Origin: Sphingobacterium sp. LZ7M1
GTDB taxonomy: Bacteria > Bacteroidota > Bacteroidia > Sphingobacteriales > Sphingobacteriaceae
NCBI RefSeq assembly: GCF_024296865.1
Contig: NZ_CP101134.1
Location: 3,782,001-3,846,000 of the forward strand
Length of the DNA stretch: 64,000 nt
Reading direction: 5' to 3'
Part shown: piece after piece, positions 55,271 to 64,000 of the stretch
Layout: every line of letters begins with the position of its first letter
Numbering within the stretch: position 1 is the first letter of the stretch
Translations under genes and position numbers: made by a program
The notes under the pieces: model-generated
Databases searched by the model: none
What the model saw: only the letters and a program-made list of their open reading frames with translations
Told to the model about the DNA's origin: nothing

Positions 55271-56434
55271 ATGAGTGTAAAAATCAAGTATCCCTATAAC
55301 CCAGGGTATCCTTCTGTAGCTGACTTGAAGAAAAGAGCGAAATGGCGCATTCCAAAATTTGCATTTGATTACCTGGAAGGCGGATGTAATGAAGAGCTCA
55401 ATTTGGCCAGAAATGAGAATGATTTTGATGATATTCTTTTAAAGCCGCAATACCTCCATGTTTCCGGAGATATCGATATGTCCGTTGAACTCTTCGGAAA
55501 AACCTATTCCGCACCTTTTGGGATTTCCCCCATCGGTTTGCAGGGTCTGATGTGGCCTAATGCACCTGAAATATTGGCTAAGGCAGCAGCAAAGAACAAT
55601 GTTCCCTATATCCTGAGTACGGTATCGACCTCAAGCATTGAAAGAATTGCCGAAGTTTCCAATGGCGAAGCCTGGTTCCAGCTCTATCACCCTACCGAAG
55701 ATCGCCTTCGTGACGATATATTAAATAGGCTTAAAGCCGTGGAATGTCCAGTGCTGGTGGTATTGGTCGATGTACCATCCTTTGGCCTTCGCTATCGCGA
55801 AATCAAGAGCGGACTGTCCATGCCTCCCAAAATGAATATCAGCAATATATTCCAGGCCATGATCTGTCCTGAATGGGGAATCAAGACCCTACAGCACGGC
55901 ATCCCAAATTTTGCAACCCTACAACCCTATATGGAAAAAGGTCTTGACCTATCCCAACTGGGGCAATTCATGAACAAGACCTTTACAGGTAAAGTAAACA
56001 TCCAAAAGGTAAAGGCCATCCGTGATCTATGGCCAGGTCCACTGCTGTTGAAGGGCATCACAACCCAAGAAGATATGGAAGCTGCAATTTCCATCGGAGT
56101 CGATGGCGTAATTGTTTCCAATCATGGCGGTAGACAGATTGATGCCGGTGAATCTTCTATCCATTCCTTGATCCGCTTGACACAAAATACCAGCTATGGC
56201 AGCAAGGTTACGATCATGTTGGATGGAGGTATCCGATCAGGTGTAGACCTTGGACGCGCCTATGCAGTGGGATCTGACTTCAATTTTATGGGAAGACCAT
56301 TCATGTATGGAGTGGGTGCCTTAGGCGATGAAGGTGGAGACCATACCATTAACATGTTTAAAGCGCAACTTTATCAAGTCATGCAACAATTAAGTATTGA
56401 AAATATAAAACAGTTCCCTTCAAGATTATTGTAA
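55271..56434 (+). CDS. FMN-dependent alpha-hydroxy-acid oxidoreductase (LldD/glycolate oxidase family)
   Basis: The protein is a TIM-barrel flavoenzyme of 387 residues that would oxidise L-lactate or another 2-hydroxy acid. The active-site set is visible: Lys261 in LLLKGI, and His285 and Arg288 in SNHGGRQ, followed by LDGGIRSGVDLGRAYAVGSD for the FMN phosphate. The usual GGRQLD reads GGRQID here. There is no signal peptide. It is monocistronic with its own terminator. The exact substrate is not determined by sequence. Confidence 0.88.
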   Translation: MSVKIKYPYNPGYPSVADLKKRAKWRIPKFAFDYLEGGCNEELNLARNENDFDDILLKPQYLHVSGDIDMSVELFGKTYSAPFGISPIGLQGLMWPNAPEILAKAAAKNNVPYILSTVSTSSIERIAEVSNGEAWFQLYHPTEDRLRDDILNRLKAVECPVLVVLVDVPSFGLRYREIKSGLSMPPKMNISNIFQAMICPEWGIKTLQHGIPNFATLQPYMEKGLDLSQLGQFMNKTFTGKVNIQKVKAIRDLWPGPLLLKGITTQEDMEAAISIGVDGVIVSNHGGRQIDAGESSIHSLIRLTQNTSYGSKVTIMLDGGIRSGVDLGRAYAVGSDFNFMGRPFMYGVGALGDEGGDHTINMFKAQLYQVMQQLSIENIKQFPSRLL

Positions 56435-56450
56435 CTCGATAATTTCTTGT

Positions 56451-56489
56451 AAAAAATAGGCTATAAACTCTTTTATAGCCTATTTTTTT
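56451..56489 (+). terminator. Terminator of the alpha-hydroxy-acid oxidoreductase gene
   Basis: A perfect 15-bp stem (56453-56467 with 56472-56486, loop CTCT) ends in a run of T. Confidence 0.9.
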
Positions 56490-56580
56490 GTACCCAGCCC
56501 CATTTGTTCCCGTTTTTTTGATGTACATTGGACAACTTTATGAAGCAACCTATTCATGAAAACCGTACAACCTAATCAAG

Positions 56581-58605
56581 ATGTTATTTAAATTTTCGAA
56601 CCTATTCTGGCTAATATGCCTTCTTTGCTTGCCATTCCAAACCCTTCAAGCTCAAATTGAAGTCAAACTCAACAACAATCAAGAATTTCGATACGACCTC
56701 AAAAAAGGTAGTTTTTCCTTGTTAGAAAACAAGAAACTGGTATTTGAAAATGCCATATCCAGCTACCAATTAAAAAGCGGCGCTGTTCAAGATGTTTCCT
56801 CATCAAATCCCAGGGCCTTAAAACAAAAGTTTAAAGACAATGCAGGCTCAGGAATCTGCTATTCCATTGAGCATCTCTCCAAAAATGGAACAAAAGCCAT
56901 CCAAAACTTCTATTTCTATGAGGGAAGTCCTTTTTTCGTTATGGAGCTCGTCTTGAAAGGCAGGAACATCAGCTCAAATGCATTATCGCCTTTCCAACTA
57001 AAAGGACAATCCCTTCTATCTGGAAAAAACTTGAGTTCTGTCTTTGTCCCTTTCGACAACGATACATTTATCGAATACAAGCAGCAAGATTTTGCATCCG
57101 AACCGTATGAAAGCTCTGAGTTAGGGATTCTATATGACAATAATGACCAATCCGGATTCCTGACCGCATCTTTGGACCAATCAACCTGGAAAACGGGGAT
57201 CTTGGCGAAGCAAGATCAACAGCAAACAGACCTTGAAGTCAAAAATGGCTTTGTCAAGGCAAGTGTTACCCGCGATTCCATGGAGCACGGTTATCTTTCC
57301 GGGAATGAAATCCGTTCCTCCAAAATCCTGATCTCTTATTCCAAAAATTGGCAAGACGGTCTGGATGAATTTGCAAAATTCCAAAGAAAACTTTTTCCTC
57401 CCAACATCAAGGCATGGACAGCAGGCACTCCAATAGGTTGGAACAGCTGGGGCGTGATCCAAACCAAGCTTTCCTGGGAAAATGCGACCGCAACGGTGGA
57501 TTATTTCAAGGACAGACTCCCAAAATTCAGAAATGAAAACGGAAATGCCTATATCGACCTAGATTCTTTCTGGGACAATATGGTACCGGGAGGAATGACA
57601 GGTGATTACAGTAAATTAAAGGAATTTGCCGATTACTGTAAAGCTTCAGGATTGGAACCTGGGGTGTATTGGGCTCCATTTACTGATTGGGGGCATGGTT
57701 CTGGACCTGATCGAAAAGCCGAGGGATCGGACTATACCTTCGGAGAGATGTGGACCAAGACCAGTGCCGGATTCCATGACCTTGACGGTGGCAGGGCATT
57801 GGACCCTACCCATCCCGGCACGCAGGCCAGAATGAAATACATCCTCGGGAAACTAAAGGAATGTGGGTTCAAGATGATCAAAATAGACTTCCTTTCCCAT
57901 GCTGCTATAGAATCAAGTAAATTCTACAATCCAAATGTCAAAACCGGAATGCAAGCCTATGCGATTGGGATGACTTACCTGAATGAGCTGTTAGATAATC
58001 AAATGCTGATCTATGCAGCCATATCCCCTTCCCTTGCCACTTATAGGTATGCCCACATGCGTAGGATAGCTTGCGATGCTTGGAAAACGATCGATCAAAC
58101 AGCCTATACCCTAAACGCCATAACCTTTGGCTTCTGGCAGACCTACCTCTATGATTATATCGATGCTGACCACTTGGTGTTTACAGGCGAATCCCATGAT
58201 GTCAATATAGCAAGGTTCCTTTCAGGAGTTGTCGCTGGACCATTGATCTTAGGTGATGATTTCTCCCAGGTCGAAGAGTGGCATAACAGCATGGAACCCA
58301 TTCTTCAGAACCCAGAAATCCTGAACATCATAAAAAATGGAAAAAGCTTTAGACCTCTTCCAATCATGCAGGATAATAGAACCAGCAATGTCTATTTGAA
58401 ACGCGAAGGAAACAAAGCTTATTTGATTGCAATCAACTTCAAGGAAGCTCATGCCCATTTTGAAATTGACCTGAAAAGTTTAGGTCTGACTGGAAACTAC
58501 AAGATGCAGGACCTGATCAATACCCAGGAAAGTAAGGTTGCTTCAAAGCTGGAAATAGAATTTGAAAGCATTGGAGGCAGGATCTTTAAACTGGAAAAGG
58601 AATAA
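56581..58605 (+). CDS. Secreted alpha-galactosidase-like glycoside hydrolase (clan GH-D, GH36-type)
   Basis: The 674-residue protein has a signal peptide (1-24, ending LQAQ), an N-terminal beta-sandwich (about 25-270) and a TIM barrel that starts TPIGWNSWGVI. In the barrel, YIDLDSFWDN and GLEPGVYWAPF line the sugar site. The nucleophile is Asp436 in MIKIDFLSH and the probable acid/base Asp540 in TGESHDVNIARF. A C-terminal beta-domain ends the chain. It should remove alpha-linked galactose (or a related sugar) from oligosaccharides in the periplasm. No transporter adjoins it. Confidence 0.85.
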   Translation: MLFKFSNLFWLICLLCLPFQTLQAQIEVKLNNNQEFRYDLKKGSFSLLENKKLVFENAISSYQLKSGAVQDVSSSNPRALKQKFKDNAGSGICYSIEHLSKNGTKAIQNFYFYEGSPFFVMELVLKGRNISSNALSPFQLKGQSLLSGKNLSSVFVPFDNDTFIEYKQQDFASEPYESSELGILYDNNDQSGFLTASLDQSTWKTGILAKQDQQQTDLEVKNGFVKASVTRDSMEHGYLSGNEIRSSKILISYSKNWQDGLDEFAKFQRKLFPPNIKAWTAGTPIGWNSWGVIQTKLSWENATATVDYFKDRLPKFRNENGNAYIDLDSFWDNMVPGGMTGDYSKLKEFADYCKASGLEPGVYWAPFTDWGHGSGPDRKAEGSDYTFGEMWTKTSAGFHDLDGGRALDPTHPGTQARMKYILGKLKECGFKMIKIDFLSHAAIESSKFYNPNVKTGMQAYAIGMTYLNELLDNQMLIYAAISPSLATYRYAHMRRIACDAWKTIDQTAYTLNAITFGFWQTYLYDYIDADHLVFTGESHDVNIARFLSGVVAGPLILGDDFSQVEEWHNSMEPILQNPEILNIIKNGKSFRPLPIMQDNRTSNVYLKREGNKAYLIAINFKEAHAHFEIDLKSLGLTGNYKMQDLINTQESKVASKLEIEFESIGGRIFKLEKE

Positions 58606-58637
58606 TTGATGGAATCAACAAGCAGTGATTCTCGTTG

Positions 58638-59072
58638 TTATTCCCTTTGCCTATCCATATATCTTTTAATCAACGAAAGCAGATCGGAATAGCCTTTTTC
58701 AGACTTAATCATTCCTTTATCTTCATAAGTAGTAATTAAATCTCTTGTAGTTCCTTCCTGCATATAGATCTGCAAGGTAATTCTACAATCAGTTTCATTG
58801 ACGGAATTCAATAGCACATTAATGGCTAGTTTATAATCACTTCTAAAGAGGTTATTGGTCCTCGAGAGAAATCCTAATTGTATAAAACCCTCTGCACGGT
58901 CTAACTTCTTGATGAAATAATCATTCTCAAGCGCAAATTGCTTGAGATGATCAAAGGTCTGGTCTTGGGTAAAACCAACTATATCTATTGATTTATTTAT
59001 TTCTTGTCCATTAACCTGGAAGGATAGGAAAAAAAATAACGCTAAAATAAGGCTGTGCTGGATCGCTTTCAT
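58638..59072 (-). CDS. Secreted protein of unknown function
   Basis: I cannot assign this 144-residue protein. It has a signal peptide (1-22, ending VNGQ) and a compact mixed alpha/beta mature domain with TFDHLKQFALENDYFIKKLD, FIQLGFLSR and DCRITLQIYMQEG, ending with a basic helix. The layout resembles small exported proteins next to housekeeping genes in Sphingobacteriaceae. It is 53 bases upstream of the uvrB stop on the same strand, but promoter and role are unknown. Confidence 0.6.
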   Translation of the reverse strand: MKAIQHSLILALFFFLSFQVNGQEINKSIDIVGFTQDQTFDHLKQFALENDYFIKKLDRAEGFIQLGFLSRTNNLFRSDYKLAINVLLNSVNETDCRITLQIYMQEGTTRDLITTYEDKGMIKSEKGYSDLLSLIKRYMDRQRE

Positions 59073-59125
59073 AATGGAGGCTTTTGTGTTTAGACCTCCA
59101 AAAATTCTACAGGTTTAAAACAAAA

Positions 59126-61159
59126 TTATTTTGCTCCAAATTTCTCTTCGTAGGTTTTCTCCAGAGAGAACATTTCGTCCCGAAGTTTTGCAGCTTCCAA
59201 GAATTCCATTTCCTTGGCAGCTTTCTCCATACGTTTTCTCACAGTTTCTATCGCCTTCTTCATTTCCTTTTCACTCATATATTCGATCAAAGGATCAGCC
59301 GCAACGGAGGCACCTGCTTCCGGCTCAACATAAAACTTAGGTTCGCCTTTAAAGTCAGCCACTGAAGTTTGTTCCAGGATCTCCTCTTTGGTCTTCCCTA
59401 CTGTCCTAGGTGTTATGCCATGCTCCAGGTTATAGGCAATCTGCTTATCCCTTCTGCGATTGGTTTCATCGATTGTCACACGCATACTATCTGTCATCTT
59501 ATCGGCATACATGATCACACGTCCCTTGTCGTTACGAGCTGCGCGACCGATGGTCTGGATCAAGGATCTTTCCGAACGCAAGAAGCCTTCCTTATCCGCA
59601 TCCAGGATGGCCACTAAGGTCACCTCTGGTAAGTCAAGTCCTTCCCTCAATAGATTGACCCCTACCAATACATCAAACTCGCCCAGACGCAGTCCCCTCA
59701 AGATCTCGACCCTTTCCAAAGTCTTTACCTCTGAGTGTATATACCGAACCTTGATATTTAATCGGGTCATGTATTTGGTCAGCTCCTCAGCCATACGTTT
59801 GGTCAAGGTCGTAGCCAAAATCCTTCCACCCTCTTTTATCGTTTTATCAACCTGTTCCAAGAAATCGTCCACCTGATTCACCGCCGGTCTGACTTCCACA
59901 ACCGGATCTAACAGTCCAGTCGGACGGATCACCTGCTCCACCACCACACCTTCGGTCTGTTGCAGTTCATAATCTCCAGGAGTCGCTGAAACATAGATGG
60001 TCTGATTGGTTAAAGACTCAAATTCCGGAAAGTTCAAAGGACGGTTATCCAATGCTGCTGGCAAGCGGAAACCATGCTCAACCAAGGAAATCTTCCTGGA
60101 TCGGTCACCACCATACATTGCCCGCAATTGCGGTATGGTCACATGGCTCTCATCGATCACCAACAGATAATCATCAGGGAAATAATCCAACAGGCAGAAC
60201 GGTCGCATGCCCGGATCCCGGCCGTCAAAGAAACGGGAATAATTCTCGATTCCCGAGCAATAGCCCAACTCACGCATCATCTCCAAGTCGTAGTTCACCC
60301 GTTCTTCCAACCTTTTAGCTTCCAGCATTTTTCCTTCTTCCTCCAATTGGGTTTTCCGAGCTACCAATTCATCCTGAATCGACCAGATGGACTGGGTAAA
60401 TTTATCCTTTGGCGTCACGAAAAGATTCGCTGGAAATAAAGCCAGGCTTTCATGTTTTTCCAAAGTCCTTCCCGAAACCGGATCGATTTCACTCAACTCA
60501 TCAATCTCATCTCCAAAGAAGGAAACACGATAGGCTACATCCAAATATGCAGGGTAAACATCTATGGTATCGCCCTTTACGCGAAATGTTCCACGTTTAA
60601 ATTCAGCAGTAGTCCGTGCGTACAGGATCTCGACCAACTTATGCAGGAATGCATTCCTACTGATGGTAGTCCCTACGCCGAAACGGAATATAGACCTGGA
60701 AAAGTCTTCCGGATTACCCATACCATAAATACAGGAAACCGATGAAACCACGATAACATCACGTCTTCCAGACATCAGGGCCGAAGTCGTTGCCAATCGC
60801 AGCTTTTCAATCTCCTCATTGATAGCCAGATCTTTCTCGATATACGTGTTCGTATGGGCAATAAAAGCCTCGGGTTGATAGTAGTCATAATAGGACACAA
60901 AATAATTCACCGCATTGTTCGGGAAGAATTGCTTGAATTCTCCGTACAGCTGCGCCGCAAGGGTCTTGTTATGGCTCAATATCAAGGTGGGCTTCTGGGT
61001 TTGCTGGATTACATTCGCTACAGTAAATGTCTTCCCCGAACCTGTAACCCCCAAAAGGGTCTGATAGGTTTCGCCCTGATCCACGCCACTCACCAATTCT
61101 TTGATTGCTCCAGGTTGGTCACCTGTTGGTCTATACTCTGATGTTAACTCAAATTTCAT
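59126..61159 (-). CDS. uvrB: UvrABC system protein B
   Basis: This helicase-like subunit of nucleotide excision repair verifies damage and loads UvrC. The 677 residues have Walker A (GVTGSGKT), the beta-hairpin region (FVSYYDYYQPEAF), helicase motifs including IDESHVT and QTIGRAARN, and a C-terminal UVR domain (KEMEFLEAAKLRDEM). The frame extends six codons further, but MKFELTSEYRPTGDQ at 61159 is the conserved N-terminus. Confidence 0.97.
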   Translation of the reverse strand: MKFELTSEYRPTGDQPGAIKELVSGVDQGETYQTLLGVTGSGKTFTVANVIQQTQKPTLILSHNKTLAAQLYGEFKQFFPNNAVNYFVSYYDYYQPEAFIAHTNTYIEKDLAINEEIEKLRLATTSALMSGRRDVIVVSSVSCIYGMGNPEDFSRSIFRFGVGTTISRNAFLHKLVEILYARTTAEFKRGTFRVKGDTIDVYPAYLDVAYRVSFFGDEIDELSEIDPVSGRTLEKHESLALFPANLFVTPKDKFTQSIWSIQDELVARKTQLEEEGKMLEAKRLEERVNYDLEMMRELGYCSGIENYSRFFDGRDPGMRPFCLLDYFPDDYLLVIDESHVTIPQLRAMYGGDRSRKISLVEHGFRLPAALDNRPLNFPEFESLTNQTIYVSATPGDYELQQTEGVVVEQVIRPTGLLDPVVEVRPAVNQVDDFLEQVDKTIKEGGRILATTLTKRMAEELTKYMTRLNIKVRYIHSEVKTLERVEILRGLRLGEFDVLVGVNLLREGLDLPEVTLVAILDADKEGFLRSERSLIQTIGRAARNDKGRVIMYADKMTDSMRVTIDETNRRRDKQIAYNLEHGITPRTVGKTKEEILEQTSVADFKGEPKFYVEPEAGASVAADPLIEYMSEKEMKKAIETVRKRMEKAAKEMEFLEAAKLRDEMFSLEKTYEEKFGAK

Positions 61160-61276
61160 AGAATGCCTTTCGTACACCTAAGTTATCAAATTTTATTCCC
61201 TTTATAGTTATCTGCCCTGCAAACAAACGAATCCGAAAAATTATTGTTATTTTGGTAGCTAACAAGACTTTTTGTC

Positions 61277-61921
61277 ATGGTCACTATCTTAACGAAACAA
61301 AACAGCATTGCAAACCATTTCTTAGCAGAACTAAGGGATGTAGGGGTTCAAACAGACAGGATGCGATTCAGAAGGAATCTGGAACGCTTAGGCGAGGTAA
61401 TGGCCTATGAAATCTCCAAAACCTTCGAATACAAATATTCAGAAGTGGAAACTCCACTTGGCGTGGCCAATACCCATCTCATGAGCATTCAACCGGTCAT
61501 CGCAACGATAATCCGTGCAGGTTTACCTTTTCACCAAGGCTTGTTGAATTATTTCGACAATGCAGACTCTGCTTTTATAGCTGCCTATAGGCATACCAAG
61601 AAAAGCGGTGAGTTTGAGATCCACAAGAAGTATCAGAACACCCCTAACCTAGATGGTAAGATCGTTATTATGGCCGATCCCATGCTAGCCACCGGCCGCA
61701 GTCTAGTCTTATGCTGCAAGGACCTCATGAATGATTATGACATCAAGGAACTGCATATCGCCACGGTCATCGCTTCTGAAGAAGGGTTACAGCATGTTCA
61801 GGCATTCTTGCCCGAAGTACAGATCTGGGTAGGTGCTGTGGACAATGAACTGACGAGCAAGTCTTATATCGTTCCGGGGTTAGGCGACGCTGGAGACTTG
61901 GCTTTTGGCAACAAAGAATAG
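61277..61921 (+). CDS. upp: Uracil phosphoribosyltransferase
   Basis: The enzyme salvages uracil to UMP with PRPP. The 214 residues contain TIIRAGLPFHQGLL, the PRPP loop MADPMLATGRS, and the C-terminal uracil-binding YIVPGLGDAGDLAFG. It is divergent from uvrB, with 117 bases between starts. Length is normal. Confidence 0.95.
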   Translation: MVTILTKQNSIANHFLAELRDVGVQTDRMRFRRNLERLGEVMAYEISKTFEYKYSEVETPLGVANTHLMSIQPVIATIIRAGLPFHQGLLNYFDNADSAFIAAYRHTKKSGEFEIHKKYQNTPNLDGKIVIMADPMLATGRSLVLCCKDLMNDYDIKELHIATVIASEEGLQHVQAFLPEVQIWVGAVDNELTSKSYIVPGLGDAGDLAFGNKE

Positions 61922-62023
61922 AAAAAGCGCTTTAAATTAAACAAATACTTAGCAATTTATTAACATATAACAATTAGATAATGAATCACATATCCGTAAA
62001 TTTAATAAACAAATTTTCATACT

Positions 62024-62497
62024 ATGGAATGGCAAAAATACAACGGAGAGACAATAAAACTTCCTTTATGGTCCGCAGTTGAGGAGACCATTGTAAGGGA
62101 GAAAAATGCTGGCAACAAACTCAAGGTCTACATTGGCACTGACTCCCAAGTCAAAAGAGGAACGGTCGAGTTTGCAACAGTCGTTGTCTTCCTCAGAGAA
62201 CACCGAGGTGGTTTTATGTTCATCAGAAAAGACAAGAAAAGTCACAACATGACCATCAAAGAAAGAATGCTTTTAGAAGTTCAGCATTCGATTGAAACCG
62301 CATACGAACTTTGCCCCCTCTTGGATCAATACCAAATCGATCTAGAAGTCCACGCCGACATCAATACAAATCCAAATTTCCAATCCAATACTGCACTGAA
62401 GGAAGCCATGGGCTACATCCTAGGAATGGGTTTTATTTTTAAGGCTAAACCAGAATCTTTCGCCAGCACGAATTGCGCCAATAAATTGGTTCAATAA
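62024..62497 (+). CDS. YkuK-family RNase H-like protein
   Basis: This 157-residue cytoplasmic protein of the YkuK/DUF458 family has an RNase H-like fold. The strand VYIGTDSQVKRGTVEFATVVVF carries an early Asp, and VHADINTNPNFQSN carries a later acidic/Asn cluster in the place of metal ligands. Whether it is a nuclease is not known. It lies alone, 102 bases after upp. The 388-base gap that follows holds a palindromic repeat. Confidence 0.75.
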   Translation: MEWQKYNGETIKLPLWSAVEETIVREKNAGNKLKVYIGTDSQVKRGTVEFATVVVFLREHRGGFMFIRKDKKSHNMTIKERMLLEVQHSIETAYELCPLLDQYQIDLEVHADINTNPNFQSNTALKEAMGYILGMGFIFKAKPESFASTNCANKLVQ

Positions 62498-62687
62498 GCC
62501 TGAACAGAGATCCCTTCTTAACCGAGTCACCTCTTTAATTACTCCCCGTAATTGAAGGATGCATAACTTACCCCCACAATTTTGATCTAAATCCTAGGTC
62601 AGTAAAAATCTTCTCCCCTAATTTTTCTGAAAACCTTGTAGATTATTTTAGGTAACCTTTTAAGAAATCTTGCGGTTTCACCTTGAC

Positions 62688-62808
62688 CTCATTCGAGACA
62701 CATTCGGAAATTCCGAATTGGCTATAATTTTTTCAGAATGATTCTCGAATGATTCTCGAACATGCCTCGAATAAGACCCCTACTATTGGACCATATGCTG
62801 TCCTGAAA
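62688..62808. repeat. Palindromic intergenic element, copy 2
   Basis: ATTCGAGACACATTCGGAAA (62691-62710) and the complement-type end at 62753-62772 form an imperfect inverted repeat, and the same pair is found at 34929-35023. An 11-base unit, GAATGATTCTC, is duplicated in tandem inside (62736-62757). The rest of the gap 62498-62885 shows no gene or terminator that I can support. Confidence 0.7.
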
Positions 62809-62885
62809 TGGGAAATTTTTCTGACCATAATTTTTAATAATGGATTAGAATGGGCACTTTTATTGAAAATATCTAGAAAAAGAGC

Positions 62886-63488
62886 ATGCAGGACTTCCTA
62901 CAGCAATTATATGAGCAGTTTCTGCTGACTTCTCCCCTGGAATGGTTGGCAACGATTACCGGTTTCCTGTGTGTTTATCTTGCCGCCAAGCAAAATATCT
63001 GGAATTGGCCTATCAGTATTGTTTCCGTCCTGACCTATTTATTTATCTTCTATCATAACAAGCTGTATGGCGACTCTATTCTGCAGATTTATTTTTTAGG
63101 GACAGCAATTTACGGGTGGTACTATTGGAATAAAAGGGCCCATTCTGAAGAGCGTCCGATCAGTTCCTTCAACAGCAAACAGATGCTTTTGACCATTGTC
63201 GTGATTGTGGTGCTTTCGGGGATATTGGGCTTGCTCTTAGACCGTTTTACCGACACCGATGTGCCTTATGCAGATGGATTCTGTACAGCAACCAGTTTTG
63301 TTGCGCAGTTTCTGATGACGAGAAAGGTGCTTCAGAATTGGCTTTTGTGGGTTTTTGTGGACATCTGCTATATACCCTTATATTTCCACAAGGACCTGCT
63401 CTTGACAGCTGTGCTCTATTTGGCTTTTGCCATTATTGCTTGGAATGGCTACCGGGATTGGAAGAAAACCTATCAAAATTTTCAGTAA
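62886..63488 (+). CDS. pnuC: Nicotinamide riboside transporter PnuC
   Basis: This 200-residue inner-membrane protein has about seven helices. The PnuC landmarks are EWLATITGFLCVYLAAKQNIWNWPIS, YGDSILQIYFLGTAIYGWYYW and, near the C-terminus, WVFVDICYIPLYFHKDL. It takes up nicotinamide riboside by facilitated diffusion, trapped by phosphorylation. The kinase-like gene 12 bases downstream fits that role. Start ATG at 62886. Confidence 0.93.
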   Translation: MQDFLQQLYEQFLLTSPLEWLATITGFLCVYLAAKQNIWNWPISIVSVLTYLFIFYHNKLYGDSILQIYFLGTAIYGWYYWNKRAHSEERPISSFNSKQMLLTIVVIVVLSGILGLLLDRFTDTDVPYADGFCTATSFVAQFLMTRKVLQNWLLWVFVDICYIPLYFHKDLLLTAVLYLAFAIIAWNGYRDWKKTYQNFQ

Positions 63489-63500
63489 TATTGCCTTTCT

Positions 63501-64000
63501 ATGGAAATTGAAAGAGTGCATCCCAGGAAGATTGCAGTGGTCGGTCCGGAATCAACAGGCAAATCCACCATGGCAAATTACCTTGCCAAAGAGTTAGGAA
63601 CGGTCTGTGTCCCCGAATATGCTCGATATTATTGCAAAAACCTGAACAATCAATATACCTTACAGGATGAAACCAACATGTTCTACGGACAGATTGCACT
63701 GGAAGAAGCATTGACCGCATCTGCAAGCCATGGACTCTTGGTCTGTGATACCACGATATTGACGGTTAAGATTTGGTCTGATCATCTTTTTGGCTATACT
63801 CCAGAGGAAGTAACTGAAGAAATCAGATCAAGGAAGTATGACCTCTATCTCCTGATGGATATAGACCTACCATGGGAAGATGATCCATTACGGGATTTCC
63901 CTACCGAAAGAGCACACTTTATGAAAGTTTGGAAAGAGGAACTAAATGCCCTCCAGGCTGAATACGAAATCATTTCCGGTCTAGAAGAGGCCAGACTACA
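63501..64000 (+). CDS. NadR-like ribosylnicotinamide kinase/ATPase, N-terminal part
   Basis: The gene runs off the window; 166 codons are visible. The chain begins with a P-loop, GPESTGKS (15-22), then VPEYARYY and LVCDTTILTVKIWSDH. These match the kinase domain of NadR that phosphorylates nicotinamide riboside. There is no N-terminal DNA-binding or adenylyltransferase domain, so it is the stand-alone kinase form as far as seen. It sits 12 bases after pnuC in a salvage operon. Confidence 0.85.
   Translation, partial: MEIERVHPRKIAVVGPESTGKSTMANYLAKELGTVCVPEYARYYCKNLNNQYTLQDETNMFYGQIALEEALTASASHGLLVCDTTILTVKIWSDHLFGYTPEEVTEEIRSRKYDLYLLMDIDLPWEDDPLRDFPTERAHFMKVWKEELNALQAEYEIISGLEEARL

Overview
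The window comes from the chromosome of a Bacteroidota bacterium, most likely a member of the Sphingobacteriaceae (Sphingobacterium or Pedobacter type). The evidence is a SusC/SusD pair, promoters of the TAnnTTTG class with few Shine-Dalgarno sequences, an N-succinylornithine-type arginine pathway, an RprX/RprY-like two-component pair and an IPExxxVDY protein. I see no rRNA, tRNA, CRISPR array, transposase or prophage.

Layout. 1-4.9 kb: the end of a short-chain dehydrogenase gene, then a SusC/SusD outer-membrane uptake pair. 4.9-7.6 kb (minus): a tight four-gene operon of a DUF2089-type regulator, two small membrane proteins and a secreted alpha/beta hydrolase. 7.7-12.3 kb: a PlsC-type acyltransferase, a glycosyltransferase/flippase-like pair, ruvC, and an unrecognised 350-residue protein with kinase-like signatures. 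12.3-18.0 kb: an Lrp-type regulator facing an arginine operon (argD, argF', argB, proC, argE-like). 18.1-33.4 kb (minus): the S10-spc-alpha ribosomal supercluster from rplC to rplQ with secY, map, infA and rpoA. It begins at rplC behind its own strong promoter; rpsJ is not there.

33.5-43.9 kb (minus): a GH88 hydrolase, a CoA-binding protein, a beta-lactamase-fold lipoprotein, pyruvate dehydrogenase E2 and E1-alpha, hisS, rnc, fabF and acpP. 44.1-52.1 kb (mainly plus): an IPExxxVDY protein, pyruvate kinase, the two-component pair, and metE behind a SAM-I riboswitch. 52.1-64 kb: an amino acid permease, a repeat-rich intergenic stretch, two small envelope proteins, an FMN-dependent alpha-hydroxy-acid oxidoreductase, an alpha-galactosidase-like enzyme, uvrB, upp, a YkuK-type protein, and a pnuC/NadR-like pair cut by the window end.

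Most of the window is core metabolism and translation. The less ordinary material is the kinase-like protein, the DUF2089 operon with a palindromic operator candidate, Val at the substrate-discriminating position of the carbamoyltransferase, the L17-HhH fusion, a terminator-like hairpin inside the ribosomal operon, and three families of intergenic repeats. I found no clear new multi-gene defence or mobile system.
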